Shown piece by piece: positions 26,184 through 35,303 of a DNA stretch of 64,000 nt. Every line of letters begins with the position of its first letter. The first letter of the stretch is position 1. The notes under the pieces were generated by a model. The model was not told the origin of the DNA. It made no database searches and worked only from the letters and a program-made list of their open reading frames with translations. The stretch covers positions 128,982 through 192,981 of the forward strand of contig NZ_VTOK01000008.1 in the NCBI RefSeq assembly GCF_009765375.1. Direction: 5' to 3'. Origin of the DNA: Alteribacillus sp. YIM 98480 (GTDB lineage: Bacteria; Bacillota; Bacilli; Bacillales; Marinococcaceae). Both the position numbers and the translations under genes were made by a program.

Positions 26184-26693
26184 TCAGTTCTCCTCTAATG
26201 GATTTTTTTCGTTTTCTAAAGAAATTTCTTTATCTACAAATGCTTTTATATTTAAATCTATTAAATTTATAATCATTAAGAAAGCAGCTAATGGCATAAT
26301 TAAGTAAACGTAGCCCATTGGTAAATTGAGAGCAGGGGAAGTCTGACTCATAGATCCTAAACTTGTCTTAAAACCTTGTACTGATAATACAATTAAAAAA
26401 ACAATGCTAAGAATGGTGATCAAAGACTGTGCTAGTTTTTTATATTTTCTTGGTAAACGGTCGAATAATATTTCTATCGTAATGTGAGAGCCATGTTGAA
26501 ACCCAATTCCAGCCCCTACAAAAATGATAAAAAACATTAAAAACCTAGCTAATTCATCTGTCCATGAAAAAGAAGACCCTATCAAAGCCCGAGAAATCAC
26601 TTGAATAAACACTATGATAACCATAATGGCTAAAGCTAGTATGGTTACAGCCTCTGTACTTCGATTGATCGTTTTCACAATAGATTTCCACAT
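26184..26693 (-). CDS. dctQ: TRAP transporter small permease, DctQ family (second system)
   Basis: This 169-residue protein has four membrane segments and the DctQ motif (FIQVISRA followed by SWTDELARFLMFF). AGGAGGAAGAAC precedes the ATG. It is separated from dctP by a strong hairpin. Confidence 0.88.
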   Translation of the reverse strand: MWKSIVKTINRSTEAVTILALAIMVIIVFIQVISRALIGSSFSWTDELARFLMFFIIFVGAGIGFQHGSHITIEILFDRLPRKYKKLAQSLITILSIVFLIVLSVQGFKTSLGSMSQTSPALNLPMGYVYLIMPLAAFLMIINLIDLNIKAFVDKEISLENEKNPLEEN

Positions 26694-26721
26694 GTTCTTC
26701 CTCCTATAAAGTGAGATGAAA

Positions 26722-26750
26722 AGAAGTAAGAGAATTAATCTCTTACTTCT
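26722..26750 (-). terminator. strong hairpin between dctP and dctQ (partial terminator)
   Basis: A perfect 11-bp stem (26722-26732 with 26740-26750) over a 7-nt loop is followed on the minus strand by TTTTC. It probably terminates part of the transcripts after dctP, so that the binding protein is made in excess of the membrane subunits. Confidence 0.6.
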
Positions 26751-26764
26751 CTATATTATTGCTA

Positions 26765-27802
26765 TTATTCAGCATTTTCTACCATTTCAATAATATCTTC
26801 AAATTCTGTATATTCATCATAAATAGGCTGTACCGCTTCTCTAAATGATTCAAGGTCTATTTCTTCTTCTGGAATAATAGTAACTCCTGCCTCTTCCGTT
26901 GTTTCTTTATACTCTTCATTTTTTTCTACTGAAATTTCTCTTTCCATAGACTCGTATTTTTCTGAAAGTTCCATTATTATATCTTGGATCTCTGTATCGA
27001 GCTCATCAAAAAGGTCTTTATTCATGACAAAAATAGAATTTCCCATTACAATTGGAATTTCGTTAAAATATTTTAATTGTTCATACAAATTAATGTCTGC
27101 ATAGGACATGTATGGACCTTCGTAAGCTTCAATGACTCCTTGTTGGGCAGAAGTGTACACTTCTGGGAATGGAACAGGAGTTGGATCTGCCCCTAAAGCA
27201 TTGTAGGTATCGATCGTTAAATCATTTTCTTGTGTTCTTATTTGCAGCCCGTCTAAATCATCGGGGGAAGTAATCTCGCGATCGACAGTGCTAATGTTTT
27301 TCATTCCATATTCCCAAAAACCAAGATTCTTGAATCCTTCTTCTTCTAATCGTTCTGTTAATGCATCTCCGGCTTCCCCATCATAAGCTGCATAAGCATG
27401 CTCACGATCTCTAAAAATAAATGGCATTTCTAACACTTGTAATTCCGGCACGAAATTAGTAGCAGGCGCCACAGCAGTTATTGCCATATCTAAAGAGCCC
27501 GATTGTACCTGTTCTAACATGGACCTTTCATCACCTAATTGATTAGATTCAAATACATCTAACGTAACTTGTCCATCGGTCTTTTCCTCAAGTTCTTCAG
27601 CAAACTGTCGTGCGGCTATATCATAAGATGTATCTTGTGCAGCAGGATGGCCTACTTGTAATGTGACCGCTTCCCCTGTACTATCATTTCCATTTGCTTC
27701 TTCACTAGAGTTACTTTCTTCAGACGAATCATCTCCACACCCTGTTGCTATAAAGAGAAATGCAGCTAATGAAATGACACTTTTCCATTTAAAATGTTTC
27801 AT
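26765..27802 (-). CDS. dctP: TRAP transporter substrate-binding lipoprotein, DctP family (second system)
   Basis: This 345-residue solute receptor has a lipoprotein signal ending in IATGC, an acidic Ser/Glu/Asn linker, and the DctP domain starting LQVGHPAAQDTSYD. The conserved Arg-containing LDGLQIRTQEND segment for carboxylate binding is present. AAAGGGGGCG precedes ATG 27802; the longer frame to 27859 overlaps the stop of the SDR gene and is not needed. Divergence from the first DctP suggests a different ligand. Confidence 0.88.
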   Translation of the reverse strand: MKHFKWKSVISLAAFLFIATGCGDDSSEESNSSEEANGNDSTGEAVTLQVGHPAAQDTSYDIAARQFAEELEEKTDGQVTLDVFESNQLGDERSMLEQVQSGSLDMAITAVAPATNFVPELQVLEMPFIFRDREHAYAAYDGEAGDALTERLEEEGFKNLGFWEYGMKNISTVDREITSPDDLDGLQIRTQENDLTIDTYNALGADPTPVPFPEVYTSAQQGVIEAYEGPYMSYADINLYEQLKYFNEIPIVMGNSIFVMNKDLFDELDTEIQDIIMELSEKYESMEREISVEKNEEYKETTEEAGVTIIPEEEIDLESFREAVQPIYDEYTEFEDIIEMVENAE

Positions 27803-27849
27803 TTTGACGCCCCCTTTGGTCTTTTTTAAAATTTTTATAATAAAATTGA

Positions 27850-28587
27850 TTAAACACAACGTCCGCCATCTACTTCAATATCAATCCCTGTGATCATAGA
27901 AGCCTCGTTAGAAACTAAGAATAAGGCAGTTTCAGCAATATCTCCAGGATCTGCAATTTTTCCTAGCGGAATGTTTTTAATAAATTCTTTACGCTGAGTA
28001 GGTGTTAGCATTTTTGTATCGGTAGCGGATGGGTTCACACAGTTGACGCGAATACCATAAGAAGCTAATTCTAAGGAGATTGTTTTCGAAAAAGCTATTA
28101 ATCCGCCTTTTGAAGCGTTGTAAATACTCAACCCATCCCGTGGCCTTATCGCCCCTGTAGAGCCTGTAAAAAGGATAACCCCGTCTCTGGCTTTTTTCAT
28201 AATTGGAACTATAGCTTTCGTACAAAGAAACGATCCTTTTAGATTAACATTAATGATATTATCAAAGAGAGCAGTATCCATTTCTTCTATATTAGTATGT
28301 TCCATCCCAATTCCAGCATTATTATGAAGAATATCAATTTTTTCAAAGTCTTTCGTAACTTGTACAACCAGCTTTTCAACTTCATTTTCTTTTGTGATAT
28401 CTACCGGATAAAACTTTGCTGTCTGAGGATTTTTTTCGTTCAATAACTTAACTACTTCCTGTCCTTCGCTATTAGGAAGGTCTACTATCATTACTTTGGC
28501 TCCTTCTCGGTTGTAGGTTTCTGCCAGAGCCCTTCCTATCCCTGAAGCTCCTCCTGTTACAATGGCAACTTTATTTTTTAGTTTCAC
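27850..28587 (-). CDS. short-chain dehydrogenase/reductase
   Basis: This 245-residue classical SDR has the cofactor motif TGGASGIG (11-18), NNAG (89-92), and catalytic S143, Y156 and K160 (YNASK). An acidic residue after the second strand (VDLPN) suggests NAD(H). The start is GTG with GGTGGTGAG in front. It lies between the dctP and second SDR genes. It probably oxidises a secondary alcohol or hydroxyacid in the cluster's pathway; the substrate is unknown. Confidence 0.85.
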   Translation of the reverse strand: MKLKNKVAIVTGGASGIGRALAETYNREGAKVMIVDLPNSEGQEVVKLLNEKNPQTAKFYPVDITKENEVEKLVVQVTKDFEKIDILHNNAGIGMEHTNIEEMDTALFDNIINVNLKGSFLCTKAIVPIMKKARDGVILFTGSTGAIRPRDGLSIYNASKGGLIAFSKTISLELASYGIRVNCVNPSATDTKMLTPTQRKEFIKNIPLGKIADPGDIAETALFLVSNEASMITGIDIEVDGGRCV

Positions 28588-28620
28588 GATCTCACCACCA
28601 TCATAGTAAATACTGCTATT

Positions 28621-29427
28621 TTAGCTAAATCCAACAAATCCTCCAGTTACTTCAATGACAGCCCCGGTTACGTAATCGGATAAATTAGTGGTCAAAAATT
28701 CTATAACGCCTGCGCATTCTTCTGGTTTCCCTAACCGTCCTAAAGCAATTGGTTCAATTAAGTTATTATCCACTTTATTTTCCATTAATTCTAAACTTCT
28801 TCCTGTAGCGATACGACCTACGGCCATACAATTAGCATTGATATTATAAGGTCCTAACTCTTGAGCAAGATATTTAGTATACGTCATTATGGCTCCTTTA
28901 GCCGTTCCATAATGAGCATAAGTTCCCTCAGCAAAGGGAAAAAGAGCTGCGATAGAAGAAATTGTAACGATTTTTCCACAGCGTCTTTTTTTCATCATAG
29001 GAGCAACAGCATTAACAGAATAAATAGTCCCATTCAAGTTTCTATTCATAACTTCATTATATTGGTCTACATTTAAATTCGAGGCTTGGTTTTCGTTCAT
29101 CTTTCCTGCTCCCCCGCCAGCATTAGCCACAAGAATATCAACATTACCTAATTCATCGTGAATAGTAGAGACCGCTTCTTCAACATTTGTCTGTATGCCT
29201 ATATCGGTTTGCACCCCTGCTGCTTTTGTTCCTTTACTTTCTAGCTCTTTGACTACCGTGTCTTCTTTCAGTAAAGAGGCCTCTCCTTGGTACTTTTTAT
29301 AAGAATGGAGATCAATATCAATAATTCCTATTTTTGCTCCTAAATCAGCTAAGTGGTGAGCATAAACTCTACCTAATCCCCTTGCTCCACCTGTAATTAT
29401 AGCGGTTTTCCCTGATAACGCTCCCAT
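28621..29427 (-). CDS. short-chain dehydrogenase/reductase
   Basis: This 268-residue SDR carries TGGARGLG (12-19), ANAGG (101-105), the catalytic Ser in TISS (about 157-158), and Y173/K177 (YGTAK). IDIDL after the second strand suggests NAD(H). A short insertion (about residues 41-62) distinguishes it from its neighbour. GAGGGG precedes the ATG. Two adjacent SDRs suggest two successive or stereo-different oxidations. Confidence 0.84.
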   Translation of the reverse strand: MGALSGKTAIITGGARGLGRVYAHHLADLGAKIGIIDIDLHSYKKYQGEASLLKEDTVVKELESKGTKAAGVQTDIGIQTNVEEAVSTIHDELGNVDILVANAGGGAGKMNENQASNLNVDQYNEVMNRNLNGTIYSVNAVAPMMKKRRCGKIVTISSIAALFPFAEGTYAHYGTAKGAIMTYTKYLAQELGPYNINANCMAVGRIATGRSLELMENKVDNNLIEPIALGRLGKPEECAGVIEFLTTNLSDYVTGAVIEVTGGFVGFS

Positions 29428-29478
29428 AATAACCCCTCTTCACTAAGAAAATTCTAACCCTCCCACGGTGAAGAACGA

Positions 29479-30573
29479 TTACTTCTTCAAATAACTAGGA
29501 ACCGTATTAGGAAGTTTGTAAATATCTTTATCAATAAATTGCCTGATTGTTTCCATAGGATCCCGAGCTTCTCTGGTGGCAGGAGATTGAGCAACAAATT
29601 GATTTGGTGGATATACCTCATCAGTATAGATTTTCTTGTATATTTCATTTCTCAGTAATGTTGGGAAGTTACGGCTTGGATCAACTCGTCTTCTTCTTAA
29701 TTCTTCCAAGTTAATAACAGAACTGATAATTGCTTCCCCAGGACTATCAGCATAGGCTGTTACGACGCCATTATAGTTAACAATCATTGATTTCCCAGGC
29801 GCAAACGTTTTAGGTCTTAACGCGCCGTTGAGCCCTCCCCACGAGGCACCTACTACATAGCTAACGTTTTCCCAAGCTCTCATTTTATTCATAGATTGCC
29901 AAATTTCCATCGGCTGGGTCATTGAAGGTTCGGTTAACAATGGATGGAGGATAACTTCAGCTCCCTGCATACCAAGCGCTCTTGCTGTCTCTGGAAAATG
30001 CCCATCCATGCAAGTAATAGTACCTATCTTTCCTATTTCTGTGTCCGTAACCGGGAAGAAACTGGAAAGGTCATCTCCATACATTTCCACGTATTTATCG
30101 TAAACATCATGAGGACTCACAGCTAATTCATAATGAGTAGCTACTGTAAGTTTTCGATATTTGTGAACAACATCCCCATTTGGGCCAATAACAAAATGCG
30201 TATTAAAGAAATACCCATCGTCAATCCAATCTTCATCTCTCTCCAGGATACATCCTGCGATGTAAACCTTATGCTCTTTAGCTTTGTTTGCTAGTAAGGT
30301 CATTTCTTCCCCTTTGAAATCTACCAATACTTCGTTTATATAATGCTCATATGGCCAGTGGCCTTCGTGACCTTGTATGAAAAATTCAGGGAACGAAATT
30401 AATTTGATAGGCGCCCAGTTATTTTCAAATCCCTCTTTCGCACTAGGTTGTACTTGAGGAGCTGCATCAATTAGCTCCAGACACCTTTTTAAATTGTCCA
30501 TAATATCTGAACGTTTTTTAACAATTTTCACCTCTGGTTGTATAGCTACTGCAGTATAAATATCATATGCCAT
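29479..30573 (-). CDS. nitrilase-superfamily amidase
   Basis: This 364-residue carbon-nitrogen hydrolase has the catalytic triad E63 (FPEFF), K141 (YRKLT) and C188 (TCMDG). The CMDGHFPETARALGMQGAEV segment resembles aliphatic amidase/formamidase and related family members more than true nitrilases, but the chain length is compatible with several branches. ATG 30573 after GGAAGGGATAG is used rather than 30606. It is the first gene of the second TRAP operon and probably hydrolyses an amide or nitrile, perhaps the imported compound, before the dehydrogenases act. A possible cre site lies upstream. Confidence 0.82.
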   Translation of the reverse strand: MAYDIYTAVAIQPEVKIVKKRSDIMDNLKRCLELIDAAPQVQPSAKEGFENNWAPIKLISFPEFFIQGHEGHWPYEHYINEVLVDFKGEEMTLLANKAKEHKVYIAGCILERDEDWIDDGYFFNTHFVIGPNGDVVHKYRKLTVATHYELAVSPHDVYDKYVEMYGDDLSSFFPVTDTEIGKIGTITCMDGHFPETARALGMQGAEVILHPLLTEPSMTQPMEIWQSMNKMRAWENVSYVVGASWGGLNGALRPKTFAPGKSMIVNYNGVVTAYADSPGEAIISSVINLEELRRRRVDPSRNFPTLLRNEIYKKIYTDEVYPPNQFVAQSPATREARDPMETIRQFIDKDIYKLPNTVPSYLKK

Positions 30574-30631
30574 ACTATCCCTTCCTTTCCGATTATAGAA
30601 ATTCATTTTCGATAAATGTTACAATTTTTAT

Positions 30632-30645
30632 ATTAAACGCTTTCA
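30632..30645 (-). promoter_or_regulatory. possible catabolite-responsive element (cre)
   Basis: On the minus strand TGAAAGCGTTTAAT resembles the CcpA consensus TGWAARCGYTWNCW with mismatch at the last positions. It lies about 60 bp upstream of the amidase start, a usual place for glucose repression of a catabolic operon. Confidence 0.4.
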
Positions 30646-30785
30646 TTTTTAGTGTCAATAATTTTTTAAAAATTTGAATTCTTATTGCTTTTTATATTTT
30701 TATCTAGTATTTTAAATTTGACTTTATGTGTGAAATGCTATATTAATAGAGCATATATCTTACTAATGAGAGCGAGGGGAATTAA

Positions 30786-31547
30786 ATGAGTGCAAAAGAA
30801 TCAGGTTCTTTGATAGCTCAAAGAACCCTGCAAGTCTTATTGATTCTACAAGAAAATCAACCATTGTCTCTTTCACAAATTGCTGAAGAAATAAATATTA
30901 GTCGAACAGCAGCGTATCGAATTGTTTCGACACTTACAGATATGAAATTTTTAGTGAAGGACAATGATACAAAAAAATACAAATTAGGATCAATGATTCT
31001 TAGCTTAGCCAACAGTATCGATTTAAACATAAGAAGTACCGCTCTTCCGTTCATGGAAAAATTATCAAAAGATACCCAAGAATCGGTGTATTTAAGTATG
31101 TCTCTTGATTCAAGTCATTACATTTTCATTGAGGGAAAAGAAAGTCCCCTTCCTTTAAGATGGTCAGCCCAGATCGGTGAATCTCTCCCAACAGATGCTG
31201 GTTCAGTAGGAAAAGCGCACCTTTCTTTTAGTAAACCTGCCGTAATCGAGGAAATTGTAAACGAACTCAAATTAAGGCCATATACTTCTAATACAATTAC
31301 TGATAGAGAAGCCCTTTTAGCGGAATTGCAAGAGATAAGAAAAAAGGAAATAGCAATTAGCAAAGGTGAACGATTTGAGGGAGTAATTGGCATTTCAGCT
31401 CCCATCTTTGAAAATACAAAAACTGACACTGCTTTTGTATTGAGTATGTTTATACCTGATAACAGGATAAAGGATGAAGATATACCAAGTTACGCTAATA
31501 AACTATTAGAAACTACTCGAGCTATTTCTGCCAATTTACAAATGTAA
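30786..31547 (+). CDS. IclR-family transcriptional regulator
   Basis: This 253-residue regulator has an N-terminal winged helix (ALQ-like LQVLLILQENQPLSLSQIAEE, then SRTAAYRIVSTL, about residues 14-55) and a C-terminal IclR effector domain with SVYLSM, the GSVGKAHLSF loop and FEGVIGISAPIF. GAGGGGA precedes the ATG. It is transcribed away from the amidase-TRAP operon, the standard arrangement for a local regulator, and probably binds the shared 210-bp region. Confidence 0.88.
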   Translation: MSAKESGSLIAQRTLQVLLILQENQPLSLSQIAEEINISRTAAYRIVSTLTDMKFLVKDNDTKKYKLGSMILSLANSIDLNIRSTALPFMEKLSKDTQESVYLSMSLDSSHYIFIEGKESPLPLRWSAQIGESLPTDAGSVGKAHLSFSKPAVIEEIVNELKLRPYTSNTITDREALLAELQEIRKKEIAISKGERFEGVIGISAPIFENTKTDTAFVLSMFIPDNRIKDEDIPSYANKLLETTRAISANLQM

Positions 31548-31573
31548 CCATCTAAAAATACTTATAGATGGTT
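31546..31573 (+). terminator. weak terminator after iclR-type gene
   Basis: AACCATCTA (31546-31554) pairs with TAGATGGTT (31565-31573), overlapping the stop codon. The trailing sequence is not T-rich, so termination may be weak. Confidence 0.4.
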
Positions 31574-32077
31574 AAAGAAGTTTCTGAATCAATGTAGACA
31601 AAACATCTATAACAGGAGAATAAGATATACACACTCAGAAAGGACATGTTGATTGAATATCGCTTAGTTTGTTAATCTACTTGTCTTTGTCACTTTATTT
31701 ACTTCAACGATGCATTTGGAATAAATAACATTAAGTTCCCTTCAGCCGTGTACATATTTTGAGAACTTTGCCGCATTCATCTACATTATGATCAAGAATG
31801 GAAGTATCTGTTCAATTCAAAGATCAAATTTGGTAATGAAAAATGCTTGCAACTCAAGAAATGTCGAACCTTTTTCACCAGCATTTTATACATTACAAAA
31901 ATGTCAATTGCAGATAAAACCTTCAAAAAAACAGGAGCCGGGTTCCCCTCCGACTCCTTACTTGTATCTCCAGTATTTGATTTTCTTCATTGCTTTTTTC
32001 TTTTACCTTTAACCCATCGAAGAAAGTAACCATTTTTCTACAGTAATCTATTACTTGGAAAAAATAATTACCAAAAT
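31574..32077. other. intergenic region between IclR gene and repeat element
   Basis: No clear gene. A stem (31933-31941 with 31950-31958) followed on the minus strand by TTTTTTT looks like a terminator of a minus-strand transcript, yet no recognisable gene feeds it. A 36-codon frame on the minus strand runs into it, without a good ribosome binding site. This is the other junction of the TRAP insertion. Confidence 0.4.
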
Positions 32078-32250
32078 AAGAAAAGCGCAAGCACCTTGCT
32101 CACGAGCGACAAGTCCTGGAGGGTCGGCATATGGAAAGCTGATATTTGCTTTCCATTGACGAACCGAAGGAAGCTCGAGCGAGTAGGCGCTGAAGCTAGA
32201 CATGTAAAACGCCAACTATTTATAATTTCTTACCTTTTTAAAGAAAACTT
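32078..32250 (+). repeat. dispersed intergenic repeat, copy A
   Basis: Starts AAGAAAAGCGCAAGC, runs through CGAGCGACAAGTCCTGGAGG and a TGGAAAGC/GCTTTCCA inverted pair, and ends TGTAAAACGCCAA...TTTCTTACCTTT. Most of it recurs as the reverse complement at 44478-44662 and its end recurs at about 36830-36885. Similar elements are common between genes in Bacillaceae; their function is unknown to me. Confidence 0.75.
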
Positions 32251-32360
32251 GACTAGCGCCACGCCTTTAGGTGAAGGCAATTGCCTAAATGTACTTCCTA
32301 AAAAATTTTGACGACATCGATAATTCATCCATGTTAAAATATTATACTTTCCTATGCATA

Positions 32361-32398
32361 AAAAAGCGGCCGCCATTGAGTTTGGCGTGCCGCTTTTT
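32361..32398. terminator. degU terminator
   Basis: AAAAAGCGGC and GCCGCTTTTT form the outer stem and CGCCA/TGGCG the inner one. T-runs flank both sides, so it can act in both directions. It ends next to the degU stop codon at 32400. Confidence 0.7.
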
Positions 32399-32399
32399 G

Positions 32400-33113
32400 T
32401 TACCTTACTTTGACCCAGCCTTTTTTAATGGATTCTACGACGGCTTGGGTTCGGTCGTTGACATTCATTTTTTGCAATATGTTGCTTACATGGTTTTTAA
32501 CGGTTTTTTCACTGATATATAACGTTTCGCCAATCATGCGGTTGCTGTAGCCGTCAGTCATCAGCTGGAGCACTTCGCATTCGCGCCGGGTCAGAATATG
32601 GAGAGGCTTCCGATATTCGACTTCTTTAAATCCAATTTCGGCTGCATCTTCTCCTCCTTCATCACCAGAGGCAAGGCGGCGGTATTCGTTAATTAAGTTA
32701 TGCGTCACTTTTGGATGAATGTACGCTCCGCCTCGTCCGACCACTTTTACTGCTTCAATTAAAGCGTCGGCATCCATCTCTTTTAGCAGATAACCGGATG
32801 CTCCGGTTTTCAGTACGTGTGTGACGTATGATTCATCATCGTGAATAGACAGGATTAACACTTTGGTTTCTGGGAATGTTTCAATTAAGTTTCGGGTTGC
32901 TTCTACGCCATTTGTGCCTGGCATATTAATATCCATGAGAACCACATCAGGGTCATTTTCTTCTACAAGCTTAATGGCTTCATCTCCGTCATCGCCTTCT
33001 GCAACTACTTCAAAGTTGGGTTCCATATCTAAAATACGTTTAACCCCTTCTCTGAAAAGCTGATGATCATCTATGAGGATTAGTCTAATGTTATTATCTA
33101 TTGATTCCTGCAT
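32400..33113 (-). CDS. degU: two-component response regulator DegU
   Basis: This 237-residue regulator controls exoenzymes, motility and competence in Bacillus. The receiver (about residues 8-125) has the acidic DDHQLF motif, the phospho-acceptor Asp in VVLMDINMP and the [11 protein letters not shown] lysine; the C-terminal LuxR helix-turn-helix contains [21 protein letters not shown] and [14 protein letters not shown]. The ATG at 33113 with AGGGTGGG upstream is used in place of 33164. In B. subtilis DegU also primes the comK promoter, relevant as comK is nearby. It lies 174 nt after degS. Confidence 0.93.
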   Translation of the reverse strand: MQESIDNNIRLILIDDHQLFREGVKRILDMEPNFEVVAEGDDGDEAIKLVEENDPDVVLMDINMPGTNGVEATRNLIETFPETKVLILSIHDDESYVTHVLKTGASGYLLKEMDADALIEAVKVVGRGGAYIHPKVTHNLINEYRRLASGDEGGEDAAEIGFKEVEYRKPLHILTRRECEVLQLMTDGYSNRMIGETLYISEKTVKNHVSNILQKMNVNDRTQAVVESIKKGWVKVR

Positions 33114-33287
33114 GCTTCCCACCCTTTCGAATACATTGAACTGCATATTGTTATAATCAATCATTTGTGTTGTTTCCGCTTTTGTAAAGTGTGTTTTTTA
33201 TAAAATTAACGGCTATTCCCTGTTTTTCCACAAACCAAACAATTGTAAGCCCCTTTTTTATTTTTCATCAGATTTTTATAGCGAAAT

Positions 33288-34421
33288 TTACATTTTCGCT
33301 CCCTCTGCCGGAACTTGTATCATGACGACTGTTCCTTTATTCAGAGCGGAATCAATCGTCAGCTCCCCTTTTAAGGCATTAATTCGTTCTCTCATGCCCA
33401 TCAGTCCAAATGACTTTTCCTTGCTGGTTTTGGCTGTGTCAAAACCTTTACCGTCATCCTTTATGACGATAACAACGCGTGTAGGTTTCAACTCAACTTT
33501 CACCTGGACTTCATGAGGGTCTGCATGTTTGTACGCATTTTGGACGGCTTCCTGTACCAGTCGAAAAAGTCCTACCTCTAAATTGGGCGAGAGCCGGAGT
33601 TCCCGTCCCATATGAGTGAAGCGGATGTTTAATCCGGTATGCTCTTCGACGTTTTTCAAGTACTTGTTTAATGTAGGAATGAGTCCTAGATCATCAAGAG
33701 CCATTGGACGGAGGTCGTAAATGATACGCCTTACTTCGGCTAAACTTGAGCGGATCAAAACACGTAAGTCACGGATTTCCTCTACGGCAGCATCCATTCC
33801 TTTTTCATTTCGTACTCGTTCTACCAGCTCAGAGCGAAGAAGTACATTGGCAAGCATCTGAGCGGGACCATCGTGAATTTCCCGGGCCACGCGTTTTCTT
33901 TCTTCTTCTTGCACTTCAATAATTTTTAAACCAAATTGCTGTTTTTCTTTGGCATCCTCAACCATTTCACCGACTTCTTTTAAATCTCCGGCTAAAAAGT
34001 TATATACAACAGAAACTTGACTGACGAGCGTTTCTGCTCTATCAATGGTTCCTTCTAATTGAATAAGACGCCGTTCGACTTGATCCCGCCGTTCGCGAAG
34101 CTGTTTTTCTTCCTGCTGCAATATCGCAAGCTCCACTTGCAGTTCATTTGCCTGTTCATAGGCCTTCTTTACTTCTTCGTTGCTAAAACTTTTAAAATGT
34201 CGGCTAACTTGGGCAAGGCGGTTTCTTGCAAAACGAGCGTGCATATCTGTTTTCTCAGATTTATCAATAACAGCGGCAACTTTCTCCCGTATTTCTTTTA
34301 GTTCCTGCTTAAGTGATTCATATTCTTCCCGGGAGTTTTCGCTGATTTCAAAGATTTGTTCTTTGCTGTATTCTACTGTATTCAGCATTTTGTCGATGAT
34401 TTCATCAAGTGTCGGCTTCAT
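33288..34421 (-). CDS. degS: sensor histidine kinase DegS
   Basis: This cytoplasmic kinase of about 377 residues phosphorylates DegU. It has the long N-terminal coiled sensor region (about 20-180), the HisKA_3 box EEERKRVAREIHDGPAQML with the phospho-acceptor His, and a C-terminal ATPase domain with DLRPMALDDLGL, EAVQNAYKHA, DDGKGFD and FGLMGMRERI. No membrane segment is present, as in B. subtilis. The ATG at 34421 is preferred, but a GTG at 34439 is possible since neither has a strong binding site. Confidence 0.92.
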   Translation of the reverse strand: MKPTLDEIIDKMLNTVEYSKEQIFEISENSREEYESLKQELKEIREKVAAVIDKSEKTDMHARFARNRLAQVSRHFKSFSNEEVKKAYEQANELQVELAILQQEEKQLRERRDQVERRLIQLEGTIDRAETLVSQVSVVYNFLAGDLKEVGEMVEDAKEKQQFGLKIIEVQEEERKRVAREIHDGPAQMLANVLLRSELVERVRNEKGMDAAVEEIRDLRVLIRSSLAEVRRIIYDLRPMALDDLGLIPTLNKYLKNVEEHTGLNIRFTHMGRELRLSPNLEVGLFRLVQEAVQNAYKHADPHEVQVKVELKPTRVVIVIKDDGKGFDTAKTSKEKSFGLMGMRERINALKGELTIDSALNKGTVVMIQVPAEGAKM

Positions 34422-34664
34422 TGACAAAAAAGTCACCACGCTTTGTCGTTCATTGGTTTGACAGACAGCAACGATCCGTTATGATTATTTTAGCACATTC
34501 TTAATGACCCACACCGCAGAACCAATAAAAAATCAAGAAATTACATAGTTATGTGCTATTATGTCATTCGCAAGCCGTCTCTTATAGAATACCATGACTT
34601 TCTGTTTTCAAGTTTTACAATATTATTATAGTATAATTACACCGTAAGGAGGAGTTATTCTGTC

Positions 34665-35303
34665 ATGCTTGCATCATACTATACTGTTAAAACCAGTGAA
34701 ACAAACGAAATTGTCATAAATAAGTCCCGATTTATTGCACATGTCAAACGTGTTACAAATGAAGCAGAGGCACAAGAATTTATCCAATCGATAAAAAAAG
34801 AACATTGGAATGCCACACATAACTGTTCTGCTTATATTATTGGCGAAAAAGATGAAATACAAAAAGCAAATGATGACGGAGAACCAAGCGGAACGGCTGG
34901 AGTCCCAATGCTTGAAGTGTTAAAAAAACGACACCTTAAAGACACTTGTGTAGTTGTTACACGTTACTTTGGCGGTATAAAACTTGGAGCCGGCGGGCTG
35001 ATTAGAGCCTATGGATCTGCGGTAACAGAAGGTATTAATGCTGCAGGCGTCGTCGAAAGAACACTCATGAAAGTCATGGCAATCCGTGTTGACTACACGT
35101 GGCTGGGAAAAGTAGAAAACGAACTCAGGCAGTCCTCTTATATAATGAAAAATATTGAATATGAAGATAATGTTTCACTTTTTGCTTATGTTCCTGTTGA
35201 ATCGGTCCAGCCCTTTCATGATTGGATAACGAACATAACGAACGGCCAGGGTCAGATTGAGGAACAAGAAGAAACTTATCTTGAAAGAGAACTGCCTCTT
35301 TAA
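34665..35303 (+). CDS. yvyE: YvyE/YigZ, IMPACT family protein
   Basis: This 212-residue protein has the UPF0029/IMPACT fold: KSRFIAHVKRV near the start, the conserved HNCSAYIIG, DDGEPSGTAGVPMLEVL (about residues 72-88) and VTRYFGGIKLGAGGLIRAYG. A C-terminal DUF1949-type domain follows. The molecular role in bacteria is not settled. AAGGAGGAG precedes the ATG. It is divergent from degS, as in B. subtilis. Confidence 0.92.
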   Translation: MLASYYTVKTSETNEIVINKSRFIAHVKRVTNEAEAQEFIQSIKKEHWNATHNCSAYIIGEKDEIQKANDDGEPSGTAGVPMLEVLKKRHLKDTCVVVTRYFGGIKLGAGGLIRAYGSAVTEGINAAGVVERTLMKVMAIRVDYTWLGKVENELRQSSYIMKNIEYEDNVSLFAYVPVESVQPFHDWITNITNGQGQIEEQEETYLERELPL

